Shown: positions 26,409-36,784, numbered from the stretch's first letter. The stretch is DNA of 64,000 nucleotides from Herbaspirillum rhizosphaerae (GCF_001189965.1 NZ_LFLU01000007.1:1-64000), one strand, 5' to 3'. Program-made: numbers and translations. The notes: generated by a model not told the origin, from the letters alone.

Positions 26409-28988
26409 TCAGTGTCCGCCCAGATAGGCTTTGGCCAGCGCATCGTTGGCGGCGATCTCCGCCGCAGTGCCTTCGGCCACCACCCGCCCGCCTTCGATCA
26501 CGTAGGCACGATCGGCCAGGGCCAGCGCCAGCGCCGCCATCTGATCGACCAGCAGGATGGTCATGTCTTCGTCGCGCAAGGTGTCGAGTGCAGCAAACAG
26601 TTCCGCGATCACCTTCGGCGCGAGGCCCAGCGATGGTTCGTCCAGCAGCAGGATGCGCGGGCGCGACATCAGTCCACGCGCCACCGCCAGCATCTGCTGC
26701 TCGCCGCCCGACAGCAGGCCTGCACGATGATACAGCCGCTCGCGCAGACGCGGGAAACGCGTGAGCATTTCCTCGACGCGCGTATCCATGTCCTTCGGAT
26801 ACAGGAAGGCGCCGAGGCGGATATTGTCCAGCACGCTCAGTTCGGGAAACACCTGGCGGCCCTCCGGCACCAGCACCACGCCATGCCTGACGATCTCTTC
26901 GGCGCGCAGATGCATCAGGCTGACGCCATCGACGTGGATGCCGCCGCGCACCGGGCGATGGAGGCCGGACAGCGCGCGCATCAGGGTCGACTTGCCGGCG
27001 CCGTTGGCCCCTAGCAGCGCGACCATCTCGCCCTGCTTCACCTGCAGGTTGATGCCGTGCAGGACCGGTTCTGCGCCATAGCCCGCGACCAGTTCGCCGA
27101 CGCCGAGCAATTCCTTGCCGGAGCGGCTGCCGCGGATGCGCGCTTCGGCCTGCATCGCTTCGCCGAGATACGCCTGGCGCACCGCCGGGTTGTCCTGGAT
27201 CTCTTGCGGCGTGCCGAGCGCCAGACGCTGGCCGGCATCGAGCACCACGATGCGATGCGAGATGTCCATCACCAGCGACATGTCGTGCTCCACCAGCACC
27301 ACGCTGATGCCGGCGGCGGCGATGCGTTGCAGCAGGCGCGCCAGCTTTTCCTTGTCTTCACGCGACAGGCCGGCAGCCGGTTCGTCCAGCAGCAACACGT
27401 CGGGATCGGTGGCCAGCGCGCGCGCGATTTCCACCAGGCGGCGGTCGACGTGCGCCAGATCGGCGGAGGGAATATCGACCGCACCTTCATAGCCGCAATA
27501 CGCCAGCAACTCGCGGCTGCGTTCGCGGATATCAGACGCGCTGAAACGGCCGGCATTGAGCAGGCCGCCGAGCTTGCCCTGGCCCATGGCCAGCGCGACG
27601 TTGTCTTCCACCGTCAGCGTGCCGAACAGTTGCGAAGTCTGATAGGTGCGCGCAATGCCGTGCCGCGCGATGCGAAAAGCGGGCAAACCGGCAAGCGGTT
27701 TATCCTGCAGCGAGAAGCCGCCCAGCGATGGTTTGTAGAATCCGCTCAGCATGTTCAGCGCAGTCGTCTTGCCTGCGCCATTGGGGCCGATCAGGCTGGT
27801 GACTGCCGCCGCCGGCACATCAAAACTCAGATCACCGACCGCGCGCACGCCGCCGAAAATCATGGTCAGGCCGTCTGCGCGCAAGGTGCGGCGATCGCGT
27901 TGCGGCAGGACCTGCGTATGCGGCACGTCGTCGAACGATGGCGTCACGCCGTCATTTGCGGCAGCCGCCTTTTTGCCCATTTTTTGAGCAAGCTGATGCA
28001 GCATGCCGATCACGCCATCCGGCGCAATCCACAACACCAGCAACAGCAAGCCGCCGAAAAACAGCAGGCGATAATCTTCCAGGCTGGACAGCAACTCCGG
28101 CAACACGCCGACAATAATCGCGCCGATCAGCGGCCCCATGGTGGAACCCGCACCGCCCACCACGACCACCAGCACGAACAGGATCGATTGCATGAAGCCG
28201 AAGGTATCCGGCGTGACGAAGGTCGACAGCGGCGCAAACAAGCCGCCGGCGAGACCGGCCAGCAGGGCCGACACGGCGAAGGCCACGGTCTTGATCACCA
28301 GCGGATTGAGGCCGATGGATTCGGAGGCGGTCTCGCTGTCCTTGACGGCGCGCATGGCCGCGCCCCAGGTGCCGCGCGCCAGCCAGCAGAATGCGGCGAG
28401 CAGCACGGCGGCGCTGCAGATCGCCAGCAAGGCAATCCCGCGCTCGCCCTGCACCACGCCGCCGAAGCCGGGCGCAGCGATGCTCATGATGCCGTTCTGG
28501 CCGCCGGTGAGTTCGCGCATTTCAATGATGGCGTGCTGCACGATGAAGCTGAAGGCAATCGTGATCATCGCCAGATAAGGCCCCTTCACGCGCAACGCCG
28601 GCAACGCCAGCAAGGCGCCCAGCGCACCGGCGATCAGCGCCGCCAGCGGCCAAGCCAGCCAGAAACTGACGCCGAACTTGGTGGTGAGGATCGCCACGGT
28701 GTAAGCGCCGATGGCGTAGAAACCGATGTGCCCGAACGAGACCTGCCCGGTCAGGCCGAGCAGGACATTGAGACCGATGCCGACCATTGCCATCAGCGCG
28801 ATGCCGGTCAGCACGAATACGTAATAACTGTTGACCGTCAGCGCCAGGCAGCACACCGCGACAAACGCGGCGAGACCGGCCGACAGCTGTAAGGGAGAAG
28901 CCAGGCCGAGCAAGCGGCGCGGCGCCGGCGAGAGCCTTGCTGCCTTGTTGGCTGCCGCCACGACCGGAGAAGGAGGAATGGTCATCAT
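26409..28988 (-). CDS. Fused branched-chain-type ABC transporter LivM-LivG-LivF
   Basis: An 859-residue single polypeptide joining a permease and two ATPases normally made separately. Residues 30-330 are LivM-like ([30 protein letters not shown]). NBD1 (about 368-610) has Walker A GPNGAGKT (401-408) and Walker B VLLLDEP (531-537), but its signature reads LAHVDRR (511-517) instead of LSxGQ. NBD2 (about 625-859) is canonical: GANGAGKST (660-668), LSGGEQQ (759-765), ILLLDEP (779-785). The ATG overlaps the livH stop (ATGA), and hpxZ follows 9 bp on. It probably imports the amide or ureide used by hpxW/Z rather than an amino acid. Confidence 0.9.
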   Translation of the reverse strand: MMTIPPSPVVAAANKAARLSPAPRRLLGLASPLQLSAGLAAFVAVCCLALTVNSYYVFVLTGIALMAMVGIGLNVLLGLTGQVSFGHIGFYAIGAYTVAILTTKFGVSFWLAWPLAALIAGALGALLALPALRVKGPYLAMITIAFSFIVQHAIIEMRELTGGQNGIMSIAAPGFGGVVQGERGIALLAICSAAVLLAAFCWLARGTWGAAMRAVKDSETASESIGLNPLVIKTVAFAVSALLAGLAGGLFAPLSTFVTPDTFGFMQSILFVLVVVVGGAGSTMGPLIGAIIVGVLPELLSSLEDYRLLFFGGLLLLVLWIAPDGVIGMLHQLAQKMGKKAAAANDGVTPSFDDVPHTQVLPQRDRRTLRADGLTMIFGGVRAVGDLSFDVPAAAVTSLIGPNGAGKTTALNMLSGFYKPSLGGFSLQDKPLAGLPAFRIARHGIARTYQTSQLFGTLTVEDNVALAMGQGKLGGLLNAGRFSASDIRERSRELLAYCGYEGAVDIPSADLAHVDRRLVEIARALATDPDVLLLDEPAAGLSREDKEKLARLLQRIAAAGISVVLVEHDMSLVMDISHRIVVLDAGQRLALGTPQEIQDNPAVRQAYLGEAMQAEARIRGSRSGKELLGVGELVAGYGAEPVLHGINLQVKQGEMVALLGANGAGKSTLMRALSGLHRPVRGGIHVDGVSLMHLRAEEIVRHGVVLVPEGRQVFPELSVLDNIRLGAFLYPKDMDTRVEEMLTRFPRLRERLYHRAGLLSGGEQQMLAVARGLMSRPRILLLDEPSLGLAPKVIAELFAALDTLRDEDMTILLVDQMAALALALADRAYVIEGGRVVAEGTAAEIAANDALAKAYLGGH

Positions 28989-29863
28989 ACTTTTTTCACC
29001 TGTGCGCGACCGAACAGGCCGTTGGGACGAATTGCCAGCACCACGATCACCAGCGCGAAGGTGATGATCTGCGTATAGCCGGAACCGAGCGTGGATGTGA
29101 TCATCGCCTCCGCAATGCCGAACAGCAGACCCGCGATCATCACGCCCCAGGCGCTGGTGATGCCGCCGAGGATGGCAACGGCGAATGCCTTCAGTCCGAA
29201 CAAGGTGCCCATGTCGGCATTGACGTTGAACAGCGGCGCAATCAGCACGCCGGCGATGCCGGCCAATAGCGTGGACAAGGCAAAGGCAACCGCGATGGCG
29301 CGCACGATGGGAATGCCCATCAGGCGTGCGGCGTCGCGGTTCTGCACCACCGCCAGCATGGCGATGCCCCAGCGCGTGCGGCGCGAAATACGATGCAGCA
29401 CAGCCGCCAGCAACAGGCCGACGACCGGGATCAGCAATTGCAAGGGATACACGCCCAGACCGACGCCGCCGACTTCAATCGACGACAAGGCCAGCGGCGA
29501 CGGCAAACTGCGAGGTTCCTTGCCGAAGGTATGCATGACGACATTGTCGAGCACGATGCCCAGCGCCACCGTCGACATCAGCCAGGCGTTGGACCCGCGA
29601 TTGGCAAACGGACGCACCGCCAGCACTTCGACCACCAGGCCATACAGCGCGCACAAGGCCAGCGACAGCACGATCGCCGACCACATCGGCCAGCCCAGCG
29701 TCTGCGAAAACGTGAAACACAACACCGCCCCCAGCATCATGGAACTGCCCTGCGCAAAATTGACCGTGCCCGATACCGCATAGGTAATATAAAACCCCAG
29801 CGCCATCAGGCCATACATACTGCCCAGTCCCAGACCGCTGATCAGTGCCGACAACAGCAACAT
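28985..29863 (-). CDS. Branched-chain-type ABC transporter permease, LivH-like
   Basis: A 292-residue inner-membrane protein with about eight helices. LGSMYGLMALGFYITYAVSG and NFAQGSSMMLGAV near the N-terminus, and the loop FGLKAFAVAILGGITSAWG, are typical of LivH. It forms the membrane pore with the LivM part of the downstream fusion. ATG 29863 follows GGGGAGAAAAAG. It lies between livK (93-bp gap) and the fusion gene, whose start overlaps its stop. Confidence 0.92.
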   Translation of the reverse strand: MLLLSALISGLGLGSMYGLMALGFYITYAVSGTVNFAQGSSMMLGAVLCFTFSQTLGWPMWSAIVLSLALCALYGLVVEVLAVRPFANRGSNAWLMSTVALGIVLDNVVMHTFGKEPRSLPSPLALSSIEVGGVGLGVYPLQLLIPVVGLLLAAVLHRISRRTRWGIAMLAVVQNRDAARLMGIPIVRAIAVAFALSTLLAGIAGVLIAPLFNVNADMGTLFGLKAFAVAILGGITSAWGVMIAGLLFGIAEAMITSTLGSGYTQIITFALVIVVLAIRPNGLFGRAQVKKV

Positions 29864-29955
29864 CTTTTTCTCCCCGATTGAATCTTGTTGCCTGGGCGGC
29901 GCGACTTGTTCTGCGCCACCCAGGCATGCTCAACATCTGCGAAACCTGTTCGCGC

Positions 29956-31152
29956 TTATTGCGTCATGCCGACCGGCAGGATTTTGTTATCGATAAACTG
30001 CGCCCAGACATAGTCGTCGGCCTGCAGTCCGTCATGCACCGTTGGCGAGAACGGTTTGACGTAGGTCTTGATCAGGCCTTCGTAGCGGTCGATCTTGTAG
30101 AAGCCTTCGCGGATCGCGTCGCCATTGGTGGAACCTGCCTTGGCAATCGCCAGCGCAGCCAGCTGCATGCCGTCGTAGGCGTTGGCGACGCCGACTGCCG
30201 GCGTGATGTCATCCGGTCCCTTGATGTTCGGATACTTGGCCTTCAGGTCCTTGACCACTTTTTCGCCGACCGGCGACAGCTTGCCGAAGAAGCTGAAGGT
30301 CTGGACGAAGTGCACGTTCTTCGCGTTCGGTCCGGCCAGCTCGGTAAAGCGTCCGCCTGCAGGACCCCAGTGCGACACCACCGGCACCTTCCAGCCCATG
30401 CGGTCGAGCGACTTCACGACCTGCGCCGACGGACCGACGTTGCCGACCAGGAACAGGGTATCGGCGCCGGCGGCTTTCAGGCGCGTCAGCTGCGGCACGA
30501 TGTCGACGTCGCTGGCTTCGAATTTTTCAATGCCGGCCGGCTTCATCGACTTCTCCGCCAATGCGGCGACGATGCCCTTCTCGTTCGATTCTCCCCATGG
30601 ATTGTTGACCAGGATCAGGCCGGCCTTGGTGGTCTTGAAGGTTTTTTGCGCATAGCTCAGCATGGCTTTGTCGACCAGCTCATCCACGGCCGAGACGCGG
30701 AAGGCGTAGTTCGGATTGGCGCCGTTTTTCGTGACGCCGGTGCCGGCGGCCCACGGGCCCATGAACGGTACTTTCTCCGCGTTGATGATAGGCACGATCG
30801 CCATCGATACCGGCGTGTCGAGCCCCCCGAACAGGACCGCCACCTTGTCCTTGAAGATCAGTTCGCGCGCCGCCACCACGCCCTTGGCCGGATTGCCTTC
30901 GTCGTCGCGGCGCACCAGTTCCAGCTTGCGACCGCCGAGCAGGCCGCCCTTGGCGTTGATCTCGTCGATGGCGATGCTCAGGCCGCGCGTGATCGCTTCG
31001 CCGGATTGCGCCGACTGCCCGGACAAGGCCGTGACCAGGCCGATCTTGATGTTGTCGGCGGCCAGCGCCAGCGGCGACAGGGTGGCGGCTGCCAGCGCAG
31101 CCATGGCGGCAATGGAACTGGCGAGGATGGTGCGGCGCTTGAAACGAATCAT
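29956..31152 (-). CDS. Periplasmic substrate-binding protein, LivK type
   Basis: A 398-residue binding protein with a signal peptide (RFKRRTILASSIAAMAALAA, cleavage after ALA) and a mature start DNIKIGLVTALSGQSAQSGE, typical of Peripla_BP_6. AINEINAKGGLLGGRKLELV-type sequence and two-lobe layout follow. The ATG has GGGAGAGCCACC upstream, nearly the same leader as the binding protein at 8125. First gene of the minus-strand operon livK-livH-livMGF-hpxZ-hpxW. Substrate inferred to be an amide, ureide or related N compound. Confidence 0.92.
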   Translation of the reverse strand: MIRFKRRTILASSIAAMAALAAATLSPLALAADNIKIGLVTALSGQSAQSGEAITRGLSIAIDEINAKGGLLGGRKLELVRRDDEGNPAKGVVAARELIFKDKVAVLFGGLDTPVSMAIVPIINAEKVPFMGPWAAGTGVTKNGANPNYAFRVSAVDELVDKAMLSYAQKTFKTTKAGLILVNNPWGESNEKGIVAALAEKSMKPAGIEKFEASDVDIVPQLTRLKAAGADTLFLVGNVGPSAQVVKSLDRMGWKVPVVSHWGPAGGRFTELAGPNAKNVHFVQTFSFFGKLSPVGEKVVKDLKAKYPNIKGPDDITPAVGVANAYDGMQLAALAIAKAGSTNGDAIREGFYKIDRYEGLIKTYVKPFSPTVHDGLQADDYVWAQFIDNKILPVGMTQ

Positions 31153-31403
31153 GGTGGCTCTCCCGGAACTTGATTAATAAGGTGATTAATGAGTGATTGC
31201 TGAAGTGAACAACTGAGCTTGTTGGTTTTGCGTGCTTCCCGGCATGACTTATGCAAGGGCTATGCCAACTGCCACAATAAAATTTAGTTTTTGCCGACAA
31301 TATGTATTTAGTATTACCAGCAATAACTTCACTTTATTGATGCAAATATCAATCACATATTGAAATCAAGAATGCACAAACAACGTGCAGAAAGTGGAAA
31401 GAG
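31153..31403. promoter_or_regulatory. Divergent promoter region between livK operon and deacetylase operon
   Basis: A 251-bp AT-rich gap. It contains TTGCCGACAAT (31291-31301), resembling the ATTGCGACAAT sites of the first cluster, and TGCCACAAT at 31270-31278 in the same orientation. These are weak operator candidates for the GntR at 33685. No ORF is present. Confidence 0.4.
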
Positions 31404-32402
31404 ATGAATAAAATGATGCACGGCGAGACGGCAAACGCACCATCATCGACCAGCAGCAAGCATGGCAATGGCAATCGGTTCGGCGCCCTGCCCGTTCATG
31501 GCCGCTTCGGCTACTCCGCCATCACGCAGCGCCCGCATTACCAATGGCCCAACGGCGCCGGCCTGGCGGTCTATCTCGGCTTCAACATCGAACACTTCGC
31601 CTTCGGCGAGGGATTGGGCGCACGCCTCGGCCCGGCCGGTTCGGAGCCCGACGTACTCAACTACGCCTGGCGCGAATACGGCAACCGCGTCGGCGCCTGG
31701 CGCTGCCTCGAACTGTTCGACAGCCTCGGCCTGCCGGCCGGCGTGCTGGCCAACACGGCGCTCTACGATCACTGCCCGGAACTGATTGCCGCCTTCGTTG
31801 CGCGCGGCGACGAGCTGATCGGCCACGGCCACACCAACGCGCACCAGCAAGGCGTGCTCGACGAAGCCGCCGAACTGGCCCTGCTGCAACACTGCCGCGA
31901 GCGCATGCAGCAGCACAGCGGCCAGGCGCCGACCGGCTGGCTGTCGCCGTGGATTTCCGAAACCATCGCCACGCCCGACCTGCTGCTGGAAAGCGGCTAC
32001 CGCTACAACCTCAACTGGTGCCACGACGACCAGCCCACGCACATGCAGACGCGCAGCGGCAAGACGCTGTGGTCGATTCCCTATCCGCAGGAGGTCAACG
32101 ACATCCCGATGATCGTGGCGCGCCAGATGGACGGCAAGGATTTCGCCCAGCTCATCATCGACAACTTCGACGAGATGCTCGAGCAGTCGCGCAAGCAGCC
32201 GCTGGTGATGGGCATCGCCCTGCATCCCTATCTGATCGGCCAGCCGTATCGGCTGCGCCATCTGCGCCGCGCGCTGGAACACATTGCGCAGGCGCGCGAC
32301 CAGGGCGACGTGTGGTTCACCACGCCAGGCGCCATTTGCGAGCATGTCGACGGACTGGAAGTATTGAAATCGCAGCCGGCCGTGTCGCTGGTGCAGGGGT
32401 GA
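31404..32402 (+). CDS. CE4/PuuE-like polysaccharide deacetylase family protein
   Basis: A 332-residue cytoplasmic NodB-fold protein. Motifs are those of the PuuE-like branch: NIEHFAFGEG where sugar deacetylases have their DD pair, IGHGHTNAHQQ as the H-x-H metal region, WLSPWISET, and a terminal FTTPGAICEHV. PuuE hydrolyses allantoin; other members hydrolyse imides or formyl amides. It has no signal peptide, so a soluble ring or amide hydrolase is more likely than a cell-wall enzyme. The amidase starts 4 bp after its stop. GGAAAGAG precedes the ATG. Which cyclic amide it opens is unknown. Confidence 0.82.
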   Translation: MNKMMHGETANAPSSTSSKHGNGNRFGALPVHGRFGYSAITQRPHYQWPNGAGLAVYLGFNIEHFAFGEGLGARLGPAGSEPDVLNYAWREYGNRVGAWRCLELFDSLGLPAGVLANTALYDHCPELIAAFVARGDELIGHGHTNAHQQGVLDEAAELALLQHCRERMQQHSGQAPTGWLSPWISETIATPDLLLESGYRYNLNWCHDDQPTHMQTRSGKTLWSIPYPQEVNDIPMIVARQMDGKDFAQLIIDNFDEMLEQSRKQPLVMGIALHPYLIGQPYRLRHLRRALEHIAQARDQGDVWFTTPGAICEHVDGLEVLKSQPAVSLVQG

Positions 32403-32406
32403 GCGC

Positions 32407-33603
32407 ATGAATACATCGGTCTCCTCTCAGCCGCATGAAGACTACGCCCGCGCCTGGGTGCCGCATGGTCATTTCGTCGTCGCCGGCGCCCGCCAGGGAA
32501 CGCTGGCCGGCCTGCGCTTTGCCGTCAAGGATGTATTCGACGTGGCCGGCCATCCCACCGGCGCCGGCAACCCGACGTGGCTGGCCACGCATCCGGTGCC
32601 GCATGTCACCAGCCCCATCGTCGCGACGCTGCTGGCCGCCGGCGCCACGCTGGTCGGCAAGACCGTCACCGACGAACTGGCCTACAGCATCCACGGCGAC
32701 AACGTGCATTACGGCACGCCGATCAATACGCGCGCGCCGGATCGCGTGCCGGGCGGCTCGTCCAGCGGCTCCGTCGCCGCGGTGGCTGCCGGCTTGTGCG
32801 ATTTTGCGCTCGGCACCGACACCGGCGGCTCGACGCGCGTGCCGGCCAGTTACTGCGGCGTGTGGGGCTTGCGCACCACGCACGGCCTGCTGCCGCGCAC
32901 GGCGATGGTGCCGCTGCAGCCGTCGTTCGATACTGCGACCTGGTTTGCGCAGGATCCGGATGTCTTTGAACGCGTGGGCAAAGCCCTGCTGCCGGCATCG
33001 GCGCATGATTTCAAACGCGCCCTGTTGCTGACCGATGTGCTGGCCCAGGCCGACGATGTCTTCCACGACAAGGCGGAGAACGTATTCAACGCCTTCGACG
33101 GCGCGCGCACGCGCTGCACGCTGGCCGACGCCGACACACTGGAAAGCTGGCGCCAGACCTACGTCACCGCCTCGGCTTATGAAGGCTGGCAAGTGCACGG
33201 CAAGTGGATTACGGAGAACCGGCCCGGCTTCGGCCCCGCCGTTGCCGCGCGCTGGCAGACCGCGGCCGGCATCAGCGCCGATGCGGCGGCGCAAGCGGTG
33301 CAGCGTCGGCAAGAGATCGCCAGACAAGTCGGCAACTTCCTCGGCCAGGACGGCGTGGCGATCATCCCGTCGGCGGCCGGTGTGGCGCCGCTGCTGACGG
33401 CCGGCGGCGCGGAAGTTGACCAGGTCCGCATGCGCACGTTCCGCATCACCTGCATCGCCGGACTGGCGGGCCTGCCGCAAGTCAGCCTGCCATTTGCGAC
33501 AGACGCGGGCTTGCCGATCGGCGTATCATTGCTGGGCCCGGCAGGCAGCGACCTGGCGCTGATACGGCTGGCGACGGCCTTGTGGAAACGCTTGCAGCCC
33601 TGA
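32407..33603 (+). CDS. Amidase signature enzyme, AMI1-like
   Basis: A 398-residue cytoplasmic amidase, short for the family. The catalytic triad is K41 (FAVKDVFDV), S118 (PGGSSSGS) and nucleophile S142 (TDTGGSTRVPA), with the 24-residue Ser-Ser spacing. KTVTDELAYSIHGDN and HYGTPINT match the plant AMI1/indole-acetamide hydrolase subgroup more than AtzE or HpxY. GGGGTG precedes the ATG and it is coupled to the deacetylase gene. It may take the place of HpxY here by hydrolysing an amide formed upstream; substrate is inference. Confidence 0.88.
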   Translation: MNTSVSSQPHEDYARAWVPHGHFVVAGARQGTLAGLRFAVKDVFDVAGHPTGAGNPTWLATHPVPHVTSPIVATLLAAGATLVGKTVTDELAYSIHGDNVHYGTPINTRAPDRVPGGSSSGSVAAVAAGLCDFALGTDTGGSTRVPASYCGVWGLRTTHGLLPRTAMVPLQPSFDTATWFAQDPDVFERVGKALLPASAHDFKRALLLTDVLAQADDVFHDKAENVFNAFDGARTRCTLADADTLESWRQTYVTASAYEGWQVHGKWITENRPGFGPAVAARWQTAAGISADAAAQAVQRRQEIARQVGNFLGQDGVAIIPSAAGVAPLLTAGGAEVDQVRMRTFRITCIAGLAGLPQVSLPFATDAGLPIGVSLLGPAGSDLALIRLATALWKRLQP

Positions 33604-33684
33604 TACCCGGCCATGGATGCGCGGGCGTGTTGATATCCTCGCCAACACGCCCGCAAAAAACTTGCAGCATATTTGCAGAAAACG

Positions 33685-34503
33685 ATGAACGACATTTCTC
33701 TTCGCAGCACAGGCAAAAAGGCCGCAGCAAGCCCCAAGCCCAAGTCCAAACCTGCGGCCCGCACCGGCCGTCCCAAGGTACGCCACGACGCGCTGGCGGA
33801 TGCTTCGGCGGTCTCCTCGGCAAACGGCGATGACGGCGACGACATCATTCAGCGCATCTACCAGACCGTGTTCGCCAGCGTGATGAGCCAGCGCCTGACG
33901 CCCGGCACCAAGCTGCCGGAAGCTGCGCTGTGCGAACTGTTCGGCGTCGGCCGTACGGTGGTGCAAAAGGCGCTGCAAAAACTCGCGCATGAGCACATCG
34001 TCGAACTGCGCCCGAACCGCGGCGCCATCGTCGCCATGCCGACGCCGGAAGAAACGCGCGAGATTTTCGAAGCGCGCCGCTCGCTGGAATCCGCCGTGCT
34101 GTCGCTGGCCGTCAAGAACGCCACCCGGTCCGATCTCGCCAAGCTGCGCCGCCAGCTCAAGGAAGAACACGCCGCCATGCACGCTTACGCCCAGACCGAC
34201 TGGGCGCGGCTGGCGTCGGCTTTCCATCTGCGCGTGGCGGAGCTGTCGCGCAATCCCATCCTGCAACGCTACCTGAGCGAACTGATCTCGCGCTGCTCGC
34301 TGATCGTGGCCTTGCATGAACCGTCGGGCTACGCCGCCTGCGAACACGACGAACACACCAGCATCGTCGACTTCATCGAACAAGGCGACGCCGCCGGCGC
34401 CATCGCCGCCATGGAAGAACACCTGCTGGTGCTCGAGCAACGTATCCACCTGGTCAGCGAGAAATCGGCCAACAGCCTGGCGCGCATGCTGGGCATGGAG
34501 TAA
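33685..34503 (+). CDS. GntR family transcriptional regulator, FCD domain
   Basis: A 272-residue regulator: a basic Lys/Ala/Pro N-terminal tail, a winged helix (IIQRIYQTVFASVMSQRLTP to GRTVVQKALQKL), and an FCD domain with FHLRVAELSRN and HDEHTSI. It is clearly related to the GntR at 8481. ATG 33685 is chosen; an in-frame TTG 12 bases earlier is no better, and neither has a strong ribosome binding site. It follows the amidase by 81 bp and probably controls both operons of this cluster, from the divergent region 31153-31403. Confidence 0.9.
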   Translation: MNDISLRSTGKKAAASPKPKSKPAARTGRPKVRHDALADASAVSSANGDDGDDIIQRIYQTVFASVMSQRLTPGTKLPEAALCELFGVGRTVVQKALQKLAHEHIVELRPNRGAIVAMPTPEETREIFEARRSLESAVLSLAVKNATRSDLAKLRRQLKEEHAAMHAYAQTDWARLASAFHLRVAELSRNPILQRYLSELISRCSLIVALHEPSGYAACEHDEHTSIVDFIEQGDAAGAIAAMEEHLLVLEQRIHLVSEKSANSLARMLGME

Positions 34504-34521
34504 GCACCTCCGATGAAATAA

Positions 34522-34560
34522 AAAGGCCGGGCCATTTTCATGGACCCGGCCTTTCTCTTT
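34522..34560 (+). terminator. Intrinsic terminator after GntR, shared with convergent LLM gene
   Basis: AAAGGCCGGG (34522-34531) and CCCGGCCTTT (34545-34554) form a 10-bp stem with an inner CCAT/ATGG extension, followed by T-rich sequence on the plus strand and preceded by A-run on the other side, so it can work in both directions. Confidence 0.88.
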
Positions 34561-34593
34561 GATGTCTCCTGCCTCTTCAGCTTCTCAGCTACC

Positions 34594-35610
34594 TCAAAAC
34601 TCCAGCGTCGGCACCTTGGGCGTCAAGGCCTCGCGCGCTTCCGCCACGATTTCAAACGAACGCAAACGCGCCGCGTGATCATAGATCTGCGCGGTGATCA
34701 TCAATTCGTCCGCGCCGGTATCGTCGATGAAATTCTGCAAGCCCTCACGCACGGTCTCGGGCGAGCCCACGATGGCGCAGGACAGGGAACGTTCGACATG
34801 CGACTTTTCTTCCGGACGCCAGTAATCTTCCATGCTCTCGCGCGGCGGATTCAACTGGCCCGGCACGCCGCGCACCAGATTGACGAACTGCTGCTGCAGC
34901 GAGGTGAACAGGCGCTCGCCTTCGCGGTCGGTGTCGGCGGCGAACACATTCAGGCCGAGCATCACGTGCGGCCGCGCCAGCGCTTCCGACGGCTTGAAAC
35001 GGCTGCGATAAATCTCGATCGCCGACTTCATGAAGCCCGGTGCGAAGTGCGAGGCAAACGCAAACGGCAAACCCAGTTCCGCCGCCAGCTGCGCGCTGAA
35101 CATGCTGGAGCCCAGCAGCCACAGCGGCACGTTCAGGCCGTAGCCCGGCACCGCGCGCACGGCCTGATAGGGAGAGGCTTCCTTGAAGTATTCCTGCAGT
35201 TCCACCACATCTTGCGGAAAGGTGTCGGCACTGTCGCCGAGGTGGCGGCGCAAGGCGCGCGCGGTGCGCTGATCGGAACCCGGCGCGCGGCCCAGGCCGA
35301 GATCGATGCGGCCCGGATAGAGCGATTCCAGCGTGCCGAACTGTTCTGCAATCACCAGCGGCGAATGGTTGGGCAGCATGATGCCGCCGGCGCCGACGCG
35401 GATGGTTTTGGTGTTGGCGGCGATATGCGAAATCACTACCGAAGTCGCCGCGCTGGCGATGCCGGTCATGTTGTGATGCTCTGCCAGCCAGTAGCGGTTG
35501 TAACCGAGCGCTTCAGCTTTTTGCGCCAGCTCCTTGCTGTTGTGGAAAGCCTGCGCGGCGCTGCTGCCCTGATTGATCGGCGACAGGTCGAGTACGGAAA
35601 ACGGAATCAT
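34594..35610 (-). CDS. LLM class flavin-dependent oxidoreductase (luciferase-like, YhbW type)
   Basis: A 338-residue bacterial-luciferase-fold flavoenzyme. It begins [15 protein letters not shown] and has [10 protein letters not shown], the AEHH motif of the MsnO8/YhbW subgroup, then [20 protein letters not shown] and [14 protein letters not shown] 35610 follows AAGGACACAGC; an open frame continues upstream but lies antisense-like over the neighbouring gene and has no proper start. It follows the MDR reductase by 56 bp on the same strand, likely one operon with the TetR gene. FMN-dependent monooxygenation or reduction of an unknown small molecule. Confidence 0.9.
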   Translation of the reverse strand: MIPFSVLDLSPINQGSSAAQAFHNSKELAQKAEALGYNRYWLAEHHNMTGIASAATSVVISHIAANTKTIRVGAGGIMLPNHSPLVIAEQFGTLESLYPGRIDLGLGRAPGSDQRTARALRRHLGDSADTFPQDVVELQEYFKEASPYQAVRAVPGYGLNVPLWLLGSSMFSAQLAAELGLPFAFASHFAPGFMKSAIEIYRSRFKPSEALARPHVMLGLNVFAADTDREGERLFTSLQQQFVNLVRGVPGQLNPPRESMEDYWRPEEKSHVERSLSCAIVGSPETVREGLQNFIDDTGADELMITAQIYDHAARLRSFEIVAEAREALTPKVPTLEF

Positions 35611-35666
35611 GCTGTGTCCTTGCTGACGCCCTGAGGCGGGCGACTGAAATGAGCTGCAAAAAAAAT

Positions 35667-36695
35667 TTACGCGATCTGCACCACGAGCTTGCCGAAGTTC
35701 TTGCCTTCCAGCATGCCCATGAAAGCTTGCGGCGCGTTCTCCAGACCTTGCACCACGTCTTCGCGATACTTGATCTTGCCGGCCGCCACCCAGGCGCTCA
35801 TGTCCTTGAAAAATTCGGCGAAGTAACCGGCGCGCTGGTAGTAGTCGAAAATGATAAAACCCTGCATGCGGATGCGTTTGGTCAGCAGGTTGCGCGGCAG
35901 CGTGGCGAGCAAGGCGGCGTTCGGCGCCACGCCGCTGTATTGCGCGATCAGGCCGCACAGCGGCACGCGCGCATGCACGTTGAGCAGCGGCAGCACGGCT
36001 TCGAACACCTTGCCGCCGACATTTTCGAAATAAACGTCGATGCCTTGCGGGCAGGCGTCCTTGAGCTGTTGCGGCAAGTCGTCGCTGCGGTGATCGATGC
36101 AGGCGTCGAAGCCGAGTTCTTCCACGGCGTAGCGGCATTTTTCGGCGCCGCCGGCAATGCCGATCACGCGGCAGCCCTTGAGCTTGGCGATCTGCCCGAC
36201 CACCGAGCCGACTGCGCCGGTAGCGGCGGCGACAACGACGGTCTCGCCTGCCTTAGGCTGGCCGATGTCGAGCAGGCCCGAATAGGCGGTGAAACCCGGC
36301 ATGCCGAACAAGCCGAGCGCATACGACGGGCGCGGCATGTTCTTGTCCAATTTGGTGGCGCCGGCGCCGTCCGACAAGGCGTAGTCCTGCCAGCCGGTGT
36401 AGGCCATCACCAGATCGCCTTCCTGATAGTCGGGATGCTGCGAGGCCACCACGCGCGACACGGTGCCGCCGGTCATGACGCCGCCGATTTCCACACAGGG
36501 TGCGTACGACGGCGCGTCGCTCATGCGGCCGCGCATGTAGGGATCGAGCGAAAGATAGTCCGCGCGCAGCAGGAGCTGCCCTGCGGCCGGCGTCGGCACG
36601 GCCACTTCTTCGATGCGGAAATTCTCTGGCGTGGGCGCTGCGGCCGGACGCGACGCCAGTACGATGCGGCGATTGATAGAAGAAGATTGCGGCAT
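35667..36695 (-). CDS. NADP-dependent MDR oxidoreductase (CurA/leukotriene-B4 dehydrogenase-like)
   Basis: A 342-residue zinc-free medium-chain reductase. [15 protein letters not shown] near the N-terminus, [15 protein letters not shown], the nucleotide-binding [20 protein letters not shown] and YFENVGG are hallmarks of the CurA/YncB group, which reduce conjugated enones. ATG 36695 follows AAAGGAAACCATC. It lies 89 bp after the TetR gene, in the same direction, which fits induction by reactive electrophiles and removal of them by the encoded reductase. Confidence 0.92.
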   Translation of the reverse strand: MPQSSSINRRIVLASRPAAAPTPENFRIEEVAVPTPAAGQLLLRADYLSLDPYMRGRMSDAPSYAPCVEIGGVMTGGTVSRVVASQHPDYQEGDLVMAYTGWQDYALSDGAGATKLDKNMPRPSYALGLFGMPGFTAYSGLLDIGQPKAGETVVVAAATGAVGSVVGQIAKLKGCRVIGIAGGAEKCRYAVEELGFDACIDHRSDDLPQQLKDACPQGIDVYFENVGGKVFEAVLPLLNVHARVPLCGLIAQYSGVAPNAALLATLPRNLLTKRIRMQGFIIFDYYQRAGYFAEFFKDMSAWVAAGKIKYREDVVQGLENAPQAFMGMLEGKNFGKLVVQIA

Positions 36696-36784
36696 GATGG
36701 TTTCCTTTGGAAAAAGTGTCTCCCCGCCGACCGGATTGTCAGCAGTGCTTATGTTCAAATTTCTATGGGCGAACGGCTCTGGCG

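Noticed and set aside
34594-36138. 514-codon extension of the LLM gene frame to 36138
   Set aside because: The upstream part overlaps the MDR reductase on the same strand in another frame; MIPFSVLDL at 35610 has a good ribosome binding site and is the family's normal start.
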